DNA of 64,000 bases from Diphasiastrum complanatum (Eukaryota; Streptophyta; Lycopodiopsida; Lycopodiales; Lycopodiaceae), in NCBI GenBank assembly GCA_029204225.1, contig CM055113.1, forward strand, positions 821,973 to 885,972, written 5' to 3'. Numbering within the stretch: the stretch's first letter is position 1; every line of letters begins with the position of its first letter. The notes beneath the pieces are model-generated. The model had not been told where the DNA came from, did not search any database, and saw only the letters and a list, made by a program, of their open reading frames with translations. Below, in pieces: positions 11,710 through 22,920 of this stretch. The position numbers and the translations under genes were made by a program.

Positions 11710-12437
<728 letters not shown>

Positions 12438-12442
12438 CTACT

Positions 12443-13529
12443 TGCCCACTAGAATGGTGAAAAGAGTTTTGGCACGTTCCGAACACTTTCTCCGCGACAA
12501 TCACTCTATTTTTAGGTACCGTACTTGTAGGGTACAGTCCTTTTCTGCCCTTAATTTGGAGGATTTTGGCTTTTGGACGGTCCTAAATGGAGAAAAGGCC
12601 CAAAAGATATGTGCCCTCATAGAAAATGCACTGTTTCTTCACAATGAAATAACTTCAAACTTCGTGAATTTGGGGACCCCATTCCAATTTCACATTGAAA
12701 ATTTTTAAGGAAGTTGAAGTGTACCCTTCATTTTTTTAAGGCTTTTTCAGGGCACCCTTCAAGCCAATCCCATTGGTTCTTTAGGATCTTATGGCCAACA
12801 TCTGCTTTCACAATCTCAATCGTGGATCTCTACATGGCTTGATCTGATGGTGCAGCGCCCTCTTGAGCATTTATCTGTGCTCCACCGTCCACTAGATACT
12901 TAGAAACACAATGTGACTATCCTTGGTGGGCGCACGTGAGGCCCGCGGCCTCTCCTTCCTTCTTCTCTGTTGTCCTGGCGATGGTTGCCTCCAAGGATTC
13001 CCTCCACGCCTTCCTACCAGTTGATCCAATGCTCAGAATACTATACGGCTGCCCATGACCATTTGTAGGCGCGTTCTAACTGCTAGGGCACCCTTCTCCA
13101 TGCATCACAACACTGAAAAATACTATGTTCAGAGAGAGATCTACGGTCTTACACTCAGAGACCCTAGTGTATAAAGGATGGAGCTTTCATGAGATTTACT
13201 CTATTCTTTTCTGAGATTTTTCTAGCAGCCTCCTACACCACTGAGGTTGCCCTACTGCAAGAACTCTCTTCGAATTTTTGGCTTCACAATTGATGCACAA
13301 TTGAATGCAAACAAGCTGTTCTTATCAGCAACCCTTTGCTTGCTACAATCAACTTGAAAATTTGGCAATTTTCAGTTTTGCTCCCGGATCAAGCCAATAG
13401 TGAAGCTTTGAATTCAACTGCACCTGCAAATGATTGCTTGCTTGACTAGCTGTAAACAGTCCTTCGAATTTTTCCAAAATTCGGCTTCCAGCTAACATCG
13501 AACCGCGCCACTCCCAGGCTCTAATACCA
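12443..13529 (-). mobile_element. Leader and PBS of copia element I
   Basis: Right of A's target duplication, sequence continues without a recognisable ORF to 13518-13529, where the minus strand reads TGGTATTAGAGC, one base off the copia PBS TGGTATCAGAGC. TGTCAAGG begins immediately after at 13530, fitting an LTR terminus. This is read as the leader of the element whose gag starts at 6619, making A a nested insertion. The link is inferred from order and orientation. Confidence 0.6.
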
Positions 13530-14437
13530 TGTCAAGGATCTTACTGGTAGTGTAGTTAGCTAATTTGCAAGCAATCTAACATCAATAAGATAAACAATAA
13601 AGAGAGATCACACACCAACCCAAGAGAACACTTCTGAACTATGTTTACAAAAGAGACTGAAAGATATATATACACAGTCTACTTTTTGTGGGGTACCCCT
13701 GCATGGCAGTTCGGTCCCCGCTATGAGACGTGTGTCCCAACTTACACTATGTGTATCGTCAAACTAGCACACATGCATACTATCTCAAAGGCAATAAAAA
13801 GCTCGAAATCATTGCTAAACACAGAAAGTCATGAACTGTGAGAGAAACTCAGGCTTACTCAGTCTAACACAATCAATAGCATTTAGACAAGAATTTTGAT
13901 GATTTTGAGTACGTGGTAAGTAGAATTTTGATGATTTTGAGTACGTGTGATAAAAATAATAAATTCCATAAAAATATCTTGCCTCCGTCCTGTAGGAATG
14001 CGCTAGTGCTGTGAGTTGCCAAATGAGGCAAAAAAACTACTTATTATGCAAAGGAAGCATACAACCTGAGGTATAGTCCCTTCGGACAAAGCTCAAACAT
14101 TTTTTGGAATCCATAGGTTGGCCTATCAAGGATGAATAGGACTGAGTAAGAGTGCCACCAAAATCTGGACAACTATATTGTTCTACCAATCAGCTAGAGT
14201 AACCTTCAGTAAAGTCGCAATCGGGCAATGTTTTGGATTCTAGGACAGTGCATTGGCAGCTTGCTAGATTTTTTGGGATGATATTGATATCAAAAGTGTA
14301 CAACTGAATGGTACTACATGGCGTTGAAGATGTTTTTCTCTCTTGTTAAGTTGGGTAGTATTCTAGACATAATATCGATAGATCTTATCTCGCAAAGCAT
14401 CTCGTTGGAGCAAACAAGGATCTCTTGTAGAGAAGTA
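13530..14437. other. Probable LTR start of element I, then anonymous DNA
   Basis: TGTCAAGGATCTT at 13530 is taken as the LTR edge of element I; its other end could not be fixed and no partner LTR is in the window. A 31-bp tandem pair (GAATTTTGATGATTTTGAGT...) lies at about 13892-13947. Nothing else recognised. Confidence 0.35.
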
Positions 14438-15071
14438 TCAAGAAATATACCCAAAAACTCTAAAATTTATGAATCTAAATAAAGCAAATTTGTCTAGCAT
14501 AAGTGGTGGACTTAAGTTATCATTTTGTTGCCAACATGAATCAATAAATGCATCAAATAACTTGTGCTTGAACATAAGCCATTGAAAGACAGGAGACATG
14601 TTACCAATGTAAGGAAAAGACATCATACTATAAGTACGAAACAACAAAGCAGATCTCCTTCATATCATCCATGAGGAGAAAATTGAAAAAGTTGTGCTCT
14701 AGCTTATAAAGCTAGTTGTCTAATTCTCAAAGTGTATTTGTCAAATATAAGTTTAGCTTCCAACATGTCTTGATACCATGCAAGGGGTGTGGCATCGGTA
14801 CAACATGTGGAACAAGTGGAGTTGATATGAACTTTGAAAACAGAAGTTCTGACATTCCAAATTTGTTCGTTTGACCAAGCCTGACTTTGAATATCTTAAG
14901 ATGTGCTCCTCCAATAGCAAAATTTAAAGTTCTATGGATGTGTGTGATGGTAAGGACAATGAAGATTCACTTAGTAGTTGAAGGAAATCCTTTTTGAAGA
15001 AAATATGTTATTTTTCAATTTGACCAAATTTTGACTTCACAATATCTTGAGTTTTAGAAGGTAATAACAAA
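14438..15071. other. Anonymous AT-rich DNA
   Basis: Short minus-strand open frames only. A TTGATACCA followed by TG at about 14770-14780 faintly resembles a copia PBS/LTR junction but has no supporting context. Confidence 0.3.
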
Positions 15072-15410
15072 CTATAATTGGATTCTAAAGAGTGTGTAAT
15101 ATAGTATCTCAAGTTTTAGAATGTGAAAAAAAACTATAATTGGATTCTCAAGAGTGTATAACAACATAGAACATAGAGTTCCAAAGAGCATGAAGTGCAC
15201 AAAGATCTCCTTCAACCCAACATTGGCCTTTGTCATAACTTTTGATATAGAGTTGCGCATGAAAAGTAGATAGCTAATCTTGTCTGAGCTGAGCACCCCT
15301 AGATAAGGGAGTATTTTTGTTTTTGTCACAAACAAGTATGAAAGAGATGACTCCCTCAAAAATAAAACTAGGGCCTTTTGAAAACCTTCTTTTGTTGTCT
15401 TTTTTGACAA
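15072..15410 (-). pseudogene. Possible LINE reverse-transcriptase relic
   Basis: A 112-codon frame contains ILPYLGVLSSDK followed by ISKVMTK, reminiscent of the YLGVP..DK...W...ISKI segment in the thumb of plant LINE reverse transcriptases. No catalytic motif, endonuclease or poly-A tail is seen. The match is short, so this is a weak call; an unrelated open frame is possible. Confidence 0.3.
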
Positions 15411-16080
15411 TAGTGAGATCTTCTTCTAATGACCAATGCCAGCAAGCAAGCTAACCAACATAGCTAACATATCATGAGTCTTTTCCATAACTAACCAAGC
15501 CAACCAATAAAATACAAAGGACAAAGTTGGAGCCAACTCAACTAATCAGCATAATGACAAGCCTATTGTCTTTGAATGTTACCCTTGATCAATTGGACCT
15601 ATCACAAAGGTAAAAGCAAGAATGGTTATTAGCCCCAATGCTCATCTTTATTAGTCTAGTCTAAGGAGGTACATTCAATTTTGCAGTAAATGGTCTCCAC
15701 AGCCACGAACGTGAGCTAGGCTTAGGGCTTGACCAAGACTAGTAAGGGGAGATGAGATCTTGCTTTGGAGTCTTGGGGCTTCTTTAGTCCCAAGTTTTGA
15801 TTGCCTGTCCTCCCTCATAAGTATTCTACCATTCCACACCTCCCCTTGGTCTTGGTGCACATGTTTGGTATTGCACATTTTTTTCCTAGAAAAGCCCATC
15901 ACAATTATAATCTAGCTCCTAAGCTGTGAGCTCCAGGAGCCATATGGCACCATATTTGAACTCTAGAGCAAGCTCGACTATGATAACTAAATGACTAGAT
16001 TGTCTAGAAGTTGGAGGTCCAGTTAGACCAAATATATCTTGCCAAAGGTTTAGGCATGTTTGTCTAGATTTTCTCTTAGC
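15411..16080. other. No recognised feature
   Basis: Anonymous unique-looking DNA with short open frames on the minus strand (for example 15902-15675) that match nothing I recognise. Confidence 0.4.
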
Positions 16081-16910
16081 CTTGGTAGGGTCACACGTTC
16101 AAGCCTTTCGGGGATTTCTTGGTGCACTCGTGTCAAAGTGCTTTGAAATCAAGTTACGAGCAAAGAACACAAGATGCATTGCAAAATTTGCAAAAATATG
16201 TCGATCGATCAATGGAAAACATTGACAAACTAAAATCCACTCACGACATTTATGAGACTCAAGTTCATACTCATTCACAATTGATGCATTCCAGCTAAGA
16301 TCCTTTGTCATCATTTGCATTAACTGCATGTTAAATAAATCATTATACAAGTTATTTCTTGTTCAAAGCTAATTCTCAAATTCAACTGATGGAGTTACCA
16401 ATGTTGTACATGGATTTTTAATTGCAATTAAAAGGAGGCAACCCGACAATGGCCCATGGATGATGGACATATGCCCATTGCCATAGACTCTAGAGTATTA
16501 ATATTTAGAGTGCTCAACATACTGGGCCCATGCCCTCCTGAGGGGCTCTAGCTACTTGTCAATTGCTTCTCACTTAGCAACAAGTCCTCTCATCCTAAGA
16601 TACTCACTAGAAGGCCTTGGCCACATTGCCCAATCGTGCTCATTGTGGTCATTATCTTCCTCCATGTCGGGGTCTTAGTAAGATGAAATGGGAGATCACA
16701 AGTGTAGAAGAATTGTCGAACTGCAACCTTTGCCTCTTCCATCAATTTGGGAGCAATACTGGATACATAATAATCCCTAACCCCCCAGCTATGTAGTGCA
16801 GCAACCTCCTCGTCCACCTCTCCCTCTCGATGTTGGTTGTGATTTTTTTGGTGGCTAAAGGCGTCATGGTGGTGGTGCCGTGGAGAATCCAATACCGGCA
16901 CTTGAATTAC
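16080..16910 (-). pseudogene. hAT-type transposase relic (DUF659 region)
   Basis: Minus-strand frame 16901-16590 contains EEAKVAVRQFFYTCDLPFH followed by TWRKIMTTMS, fitting the start of the DUF659 region of plant hAT transposase-like proteins (A.A.FFY.C.IPF....S..F). After a stop, LEPLRRAWAQ near 16510-16540 fits the next conserved block. The catalytic core and hAT dimerisation domain are not found. The frame at 16350-16099 may be a further decayed part but is not recognisable. No terminal inverted repeats or 8-bp duplication were located. Confidence 0.5.
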
Positions 16911-17950
16911 CAGGCCCTATTTCATCTATAGCTCTGACCTCTCTATGAGAAGAGAGGGGTGGGCAACTGGGGGGCATTGGTAGCCTTTGGTTGTGTCATG
17001 GTCGTATTTTGATCTCGATCTACCAAAAAAAGCGCACATTAAACATTTTCCAAGACTCAAGTCATGATTCATTGACTCATTTGTCAAGAATCAAATTTCA
17101 AAATTTAAACCTCAAGAATAAATAGTGACTTAGATGTTAGTACTTTACAACATACCTATTACAATTCACTGTATACCTATAGGCTATGTTGAATTATTCT
17201 CCTTCTTACCAATCGACTAATCGGTTTTAATCTTCATCCATTGTTTAATCCAGTTTTGCGGATTTTCCCGTGTGTCTACACAGTCTACAAAATTATACGG
17301 AGTTTACGACAATGTCGCATTTTTTGCCTATCAGAAATTTCGTTGAAAAATGCAGTGTCGCTTTTTTCATATTTTTCACCTGACAGAAATCTCGTGTAAA
17401 ATCATAGTGTCGCATTTTCGCTTTTTCAAAAGAGCCTCAAATGTTAAGGAAATAACTCTAGAAAAGTGTGGGGCAACCCTAAATGGGATTTAAAGGCACC
17501 TTTGTCTTTTTCACGTAAAATCCGATAGTGTCGCTTATGGCTGTTTAAGTTCATTTTTACAGAGCTACAGTTTTGGTCCACTTTTGCAGACAGCATGTTT
17601 ACGGCCAATTTTACAGCTTATCGGCAATCAACGGATGCCAGCGGATCACCAGCCAACTGGCAATCAATGACTGATGACCTAATTTCTTAGTATAATAGCT
17701 GTTCATATTCATACAGTTTCAATAATCTGAAATCAAGTTATGAACAAGCATTTGAATGGTTAGCTCTCTCTCTCTCTCAAGCCTGCGAGCTTTGTAGAAA
17801 AAATGGTAACAATTCTTCCTTGGAGAATACGATGAAAGTTCGAATAAATCAAACTAATATCAGTGTCTTCAATCGGGTCTGTTTATGATCTATGTACTAA
17901 TAGAACAGTTTTTTCTTGATTGAATAAACGTGCGGAATTAGAGACAACTT
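16911..17950. other. Anonymous DNA with dispersed TGTCGC motif
   Basis: No gene recognised. Between about 17310 and 17530 TGTCGC(A/T)TTT recurs four times with CAGAAAT.TCGT and CGTAAAAT between copies, suggesting a decayed tandem repeat. A short (TC)n lies at about 17763-17780. Confidence 0.4.
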
Positions 17951-18300
17951 TAGACAATAAGAAACTATTGATCAGAAAACAAATTTTTATAACTCAGGGT
18001 CGAATAAATTTTGTTCGCGAATATTTTGCGACAGTCTGTCTCTTGTTTCGTAAATTGTTTGCGACAATTGTCTCTTCGTGACATTTTCATGTTTCGCAAA
18101 TTGTTCGCAACAGATGACAATCTCTGAGCTTGAAGAAGAATCCAGAACATTTCGCGAATTGTTCGCGACAATTTCGCGACGTCCGAGGTTTGAACAAGAG
18201 ACAAGATATTTTGCGACAAGATTCTGTTCGTGAATCTTTCAAGAATCTTTTGCAAATTTTCCTGCTTCACGGGAAGATTGAGCTACTGTTGTTTGCTTCT
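17950..18300. repeat. Cluster of TTCGCGA/TTGCGACAA motifs
   Basis: Variants of TTCGCGAA, TTCGCAAATTGTTCGC and GCGACAA occur at least ten times within about 300 bp, in both orientations because TCGCGA is palindromic. Open frames on both strands cross it without recognised domains. Could be a regulatory array in a decayed LTR or a degenerate short repeat. Confidence 0.5.
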
Positions 18301-18429
18301 TGCTTATCTAGAGTATGGTTGTGCCAGATACTAGAGTACAACTTGTTTGAATGTTCAAGTGATACAAATTTCCTTCTTTGTTGTCTTTAGCAACTAGGTT
18401 ATCAAAGTCTTCCTCGAATAGTTCACAAG

Positions 18430-19480
18430 GGTTCTTTGTGACAGTTACTGATATGTCTGTATTGACTATCTTTGCTACGGATAGTAGATCTTTGTCAAGA
18501 GTAGGGACTTAGAAAAATTCCTCCAGTTTCTTGTCACCCTGATTTGTGTCTAGCCACCAGTTCCATCAACTACATGTTTAGAACCGTCCATAAGTATAAT
18601 GAGCCTCAAATAGTTTGTCTTTTTGTACTCAAACAAAATTTGTTTCGAGAAAACAAAATGTGAGGTGGCTCCTGAATCAAGTACTACTTCTCAAATTTTT
18701 GAATTAGATGAACAACATAGATCAATACTAACATAAGCTGTTGAGTACCTTGGTGTCCTATCTTCTGCTACTCTGGAGCATTCTGCTGTGTCTTTGACAT
18801 AGTTTGAATATGAAGGTTCACTTTAATTCTGCTCATTTTTGTTTTTGGTATTCTAATAGTAGTCTACTACTGCATGACCCCGTTTATGACAGTGAATGCA
18901 TTCAATCTTTGGATTTAACCAGCACTCATCTTCTGCGTGACCTGATCTTTTGCACCTGTTGCAGATGTTCTTATCACCAGAATTTTTTTGTTGTTTTTCA
19001 AATTGTTGATCATTTGTCTTAGTCTCACTCTTTTTAGATGACTCCCTCTTAAAACTTCTTAGAAGATTTATTCTCCTAAGTAAATAGAGCATTTTCGAAA
19101 TCACCATTATCGTCATAGTGTTCACAAGCTTCTACTTCCTCTTTAACTCCGTTTATCGTCTTTTGAAGTGTCATTGTCGCATCTCTCGCCAATTTGGTTC
19201 AAGTTGTGTGGAATGACCTGGGTAGGGCTCGAAGAAAGTAACTAAGCTGTTCTTTTCTTTGAAATTGCATTTTCTGTGCCAGAATTTTACAAGGAAATAA
19301 CCGGGTCTTTCATCTTACATACGAATGTGTTCAGATCTTTACCATCCCACTGTAGGTAAGTTAATTGGTCTTCCAAGAACATGATCTGATTACGAGATCG
19401 AGTCTCAATCTTGGTTTGCAATTCTTCTCATAAATCTTTTGCGTTCGAAATTGATATAAGATCTAGCATTATATTGTCAT
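18430..19480 (-). pseudogene. Copia element O: gag and protease fragment
   Basis: Minus-strand frame 19125-18853 carries two adjacent zinc knuckles: CNRCKRSGHAEDEC (CX2CX4HX4C, about 18963-18922) and CIHCHKRGHAVVDYY, in which the last Cys is Tyr. Upstream, a broken gag reads toward 19480. Downstream, near 18640-18700, a protease-type DSGATSHF is readable, then a GG-rich stretch with stops. RT and integrase are absent. This family differs from B and K, which have one knuckle. Frameshifts and stops show it is dead. Confidence 0.8.
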
Positions 19481-19489
19481 GTACTGAAG

Positions 19490-19722
19490 ACGCAATAATT
19501 ATGAAGGATTTGAGATCCTTAAGATCCAATCCACTTAAATGATCTTTGGTTAGAAAGAGAAATACAGTACCAATCTCACCAATGTAGAAAAAACAGCATC
19601 TACACACAAAATGAGATGCAGAGACTTATAGAACTTGATCAAAATTGAATGAAATGATAAAGTACTATTGTTGTCCATAGAAAATTAGCAAGCTATTGTA
19701 TTTCACATGTGTGGATCCGAAA
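19490..19722 (-). repeat. Inverted LTR fragment of the F family
   Basis: This block is the reverse complement, with scattered changes, of about 21215-21425 inside the F LTR: it shares TTGATCAAAATTGAATGAAATGAT, the CACA(T/C)GTGTG element and AACCAAAGAT. It abuts the E1 coding remnant. Confidence 0.8.
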
Positions 19723-19732
19723 ATAACAATAA

Positions 19733-20784
19733 ATGACCATTTTACGCATATAATTGACATGAAGAATCAAATAGAATGTAAACGAAATGATTCCACCATG
19801 CTTCCAACTCTGAACTCTCTAGAAAAATATAGCAAACAAACAATAAATGTGAGTGATCAACATTTGCTTGCATGTCTCCTCCACCTTTGTCCTTTGTTGC
19901 CATGTATCCACCATGATACTCCATGAACGAGCCTCTGTCTCCATCTTGCCTCAAGATACCATCATACCTTGATGACTTGACCATGAATGAGTGACATAAT
20001 GAGCCTCCAATGACTTTATTTCCATCAGCAAAACTAGCCAAAAATTCTAGTACAAATCCAACATTAAAACAATGCTCACCAATGTAGCTAGTTTTACCAT
20101 ATCTTGACAATTTGCACACATCCACATGAAATTGCTCAAACATGAGATAGAACAAGTAAAGTAAACTTGAACAGCACTTCCTTGCTGCTCCTTTGACCTT
20201 ACTTCAGTCTTCAATATGCTGTAAAAATAGATCCATAACACCTTTCCAATTACCTCTCCTTTGATGCTCTTGACTAGCTCCAAATTGCCAATTTCCCTTT
20301 TGACTAGTTGAAGCGCTTTGAGATCAACGTCTTGATCTTCAACTTGACCATGGAAGTCATTGAACAAAATTTGTTTTCCAAATCCAATACTTGATTTTAC
20401 AACAAGATAACATCCATTCACTTGCATAGCTCCATGTACACAAGAAGATCCTCCAAAAGATGTTCCACTCTTCATAAGAGTTCGATACTCAAGATCCATT
20501 GCTTGGATCCACTCCTCTTCTTTCCTTGCTTGATCTACACTTGTAGGCTCATCCAAAGAGGTTAGAAAAGCAACATAGTTTCCAGAAACTACTTGCTTAC
20601 CCTTTTGATCATATGTGAGCCTTGAAGGTACTTATCTTTCTCTTGATGTTCTCCTTGGCTTTTGACTTGATGAAGGTCCATCATCATCACCATCCAAAGC
20701 GGGATCCTTTTCATCAACATCAAGAATGTTAGATCCATCCATACTACCATCAATCATGCTTGAAGACACTTTTGGAATGTTCCC
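19733..20784 (-). pseudogene. Copia element E1: RT replaced by unknown coding block
   Basis: Minus strand from 20784 down: end of integrase (DEKDPALDGDDDGPSSSQK, PRRTSRER), then RT N-terminal residues VDQARKEEEWIQAMDLEYR followed in the same frame (20556-20047) by unfamiliar sequence VNGCYLVVKSS, QVEDQDVDLKALQLVKR and GNLELVKSIKGE, continuing in shifted frames to 19742. In element K the same place holds NNTWRLVELPKGK and the RT palm. The unfamiliar part matches 23340-24440 (E2) closely at the DNA level, with an internal loss of about 180-230 bp near 19965, and matches the D ORF at the protein level. No YVDD or RNase H is present. The F LTR cuts it at 20784. Confidence 0.75.
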
Positions 20785-21432
20785 TGTGAAAGATTCAACT
20801 AGTTTCATCACATTTTGCAATATTTCCATATTTGGCATATTGAGGCCAAAACTTGTTTTAGACTTAGAGGTTGACTTTTCAAAGTTCATTTCTAAATTTC
20901 ATTTGAATAAACACTTTTTGAAAGTGCGGGAAAGATAGAATGCGAGTTTGAGTAGATTCAATTTGAATAAGTTGGGTACATTGAATCTAGACCCAAAATT
21001 GGTAAAGTTAGCATTTTGGTGGGAAAGCCAATTGGCCAAATAGGGTTTGGACCTGCTATAAAAGGATGTAATGCGTGGAGAGAGTCATCTTCTCTCTTCT
21101 CTATCTCATTTCATGCTTATACATGGTTCTCTTGGGTTCTACTATCCATTGGTGCACTATCTTGGTGATTGCTTGCAATTCTATGTGTAGAATGATCTAT
21201 ATTTGTTATTTTTGGATTCACACGTGTGAAATACAGTAGCTTGCTGGTTTTTTACGTACAGCAACAGTACATAATCATTTCATTCAATTTTGATCAAGTT
21301 CTATTAGTGTTTGCATCTCAAATTGTGTGTAGATGCTGATTTTTCTACATTGGTGAAATTGGTAGTGTATTTCTCTTTCTAACCAAAGATCATTCAAGTA
21401 AATTGGATCTTAAGGATCTGAAATCTTTCACA
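20785..21432 (+). repeat. Element F 5' LTR
   Basis: Begins TGTGAAAGATT and ends AATCTTTCACA, an 11-base terminal inverted repeat, with a copia PBS abutting at 21433. It contains a TATA-like CTATAAAAGG (21056-21065) and the palindrome TTCACACGTGTGAA (21217-21230). Inserted into E1. Confidence 0.85.
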
Positions 21433-21444
21433 TGGTATCAGAGC
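21433..21444 (+). other. Element F primer-binding site
   Basis: TGGTATCAGAGC, complementary to the 3' end of initiator-Met tRNA, with zero gap to the LTR. Confidence 0.95.
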
Positions 21445-21819
21445 TTGTGTTTCAGGTTATGAAGGAGGAAATCAGATCTATCAATGATTTGGTGAAGATA
21501 TCAAGTCTAGAGCATGCTAGAGAGGATTCTACACCAAAATCAGATTTTTTGCTTTTGTAGATTGGATCTTTTGTATATCAAAACACTAAATAGGTTAGTA
21601 TACTTGTTCAATTCCGTTTTTTGAATTCACATGCTGGATTTGGCCGATTTTTGGATCATTGGTTCAGCCTAAGTGGTGGCTTATAGATTGCATATCAAAT
21701 TTTCAGCATTTGCATGTAGATTTGGAATAGTCAATTTTTTGTGATTTTGTCAAAACCCTAATTTTGATTGGATCTCTAGATAGTGAGGTTGCTGGAATTC
21801 ATTTGAGTGTGTTTCAATC

Positions 21820-22920
21820 TTAGGAAGTGGCAAAAGTCATTAGATTGAGGATAGATCAAACTTATGCTATCAGAGAGGATCTTCCATTCCTAGAGACACT
21901 GCAAGGTGTTCTCATTGCTGAAGAAAGCAATCAAGAGAACAAGATGCTGAGGATCAACAGACTTTCATTGAAAGATGGTGGAGATGACAAAGCCCTCTTA
22001 ATCATAGACAAGTCAAGAGGCAAGGGCAAAGGACAACAACACTTCAAGAAGGACAAAGACTAAGAAGGTGGTGAGGATCAGTCCTCACAAGCTGCAACAT
22101 CCAGTGGCTAGAAGAAGCTATCAAAGATCAAGTGTTTTCCTGTGGCAAGAAAGGACACTATGCATCAAACTGTTTCAAGAAGAAGAACCAATCCAAGCAC
22201 GCTAACCTTAATAATGAGGATGAGTGTGAGGGTGTAGAGAGTGAAAGAGAGTACTCATTAATAATGTCTACTTTTTCATCTTTTCCTTTTAAGAATGAAG
22301 AAGTCTGGTGGATAGATAGTGGGGCTAGTTCTCATATGTCTAGTTCTAGAAACTGTTTCACTAATCTCATGCCATATCTAGGTGCAAAAAGATCAAGCTA
22401 TACTGCTAATGATGTAGAGTGTAGGATTGAAGGAATAGGTAGTATTCCACTGCATGCATCATCATCAATATCTTATTGCTTACATGATGTATTATATGTA
22501 CCTAGAATGACTAAGAATCTCATTAGTGTAGGACAGTTATTTGATAGTGGATTGGATGTCAAGTTTGAAGTTGACAAGTGTATAATCTCAAGAGAAAATG
22601 AAGTTATTGCTAGAGGATCTAGAACTGGTAAGTTGTACAAACTAGATTCTAGGGAGAGTGCTAACATTTCAGATATTGCTTATGAGACCAAGGTTCTACA
22701 AGAGGATCTGTGGCACAAGAGATTGGAACATCCCAATTTCAAAGCCATGTAGGCTATGGTCAAAGAAGGAAAAGTTGTTGGTCTACCAAAGACACTATCG
22801 AAGGAGCTTCTACCTTGTGAAGCTTGTGTGCTAGCAAAATCAAACCTGGCAAAGTCACACATAAGGCCTTTTCCTAGGTCAAGTATCAAGACAAAGCAAC
22901 CATTTGAACTTGTACCTCAC
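21820..22920 (+). pseudogene. Copia element F: gag (partial), protease, GAG-pre-integrase
   Basis: Plus-strand frames 21827-22063, 22132-22752 and 22756-22920 run through the gag C-terminal part (LPFLETLQGVLIAEE), a zinc knuckle CGKKGHYASNCFKKKNQ, protease WWIDSGASSHMSSS (near 22310), VLYVPRMTKNLISVGQL and the pre-integrase DLWHKRLEHPNFKAM with CEACVLAKS. The histidine-containing GH is changed to EH, and stops separate the frames. The gag N-terminus is missing. The copy stops at about 22920, inside the region leading to integrase, where it meets E2 head-on. Family resembles B more than K in its protease region. Confidence 0.85.

Noticed and set aside
14760-14790. Possible copia PBS/LTR junction TTGATACCATG
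   Set aside because: Only a partial match to the PBS, with no coding or LTR evidence on either side.
22473-22889. Minus-strand frames opposite the F polyprotein
   Set aside because: Antisense shadows of a clear plus-strand copia frame.
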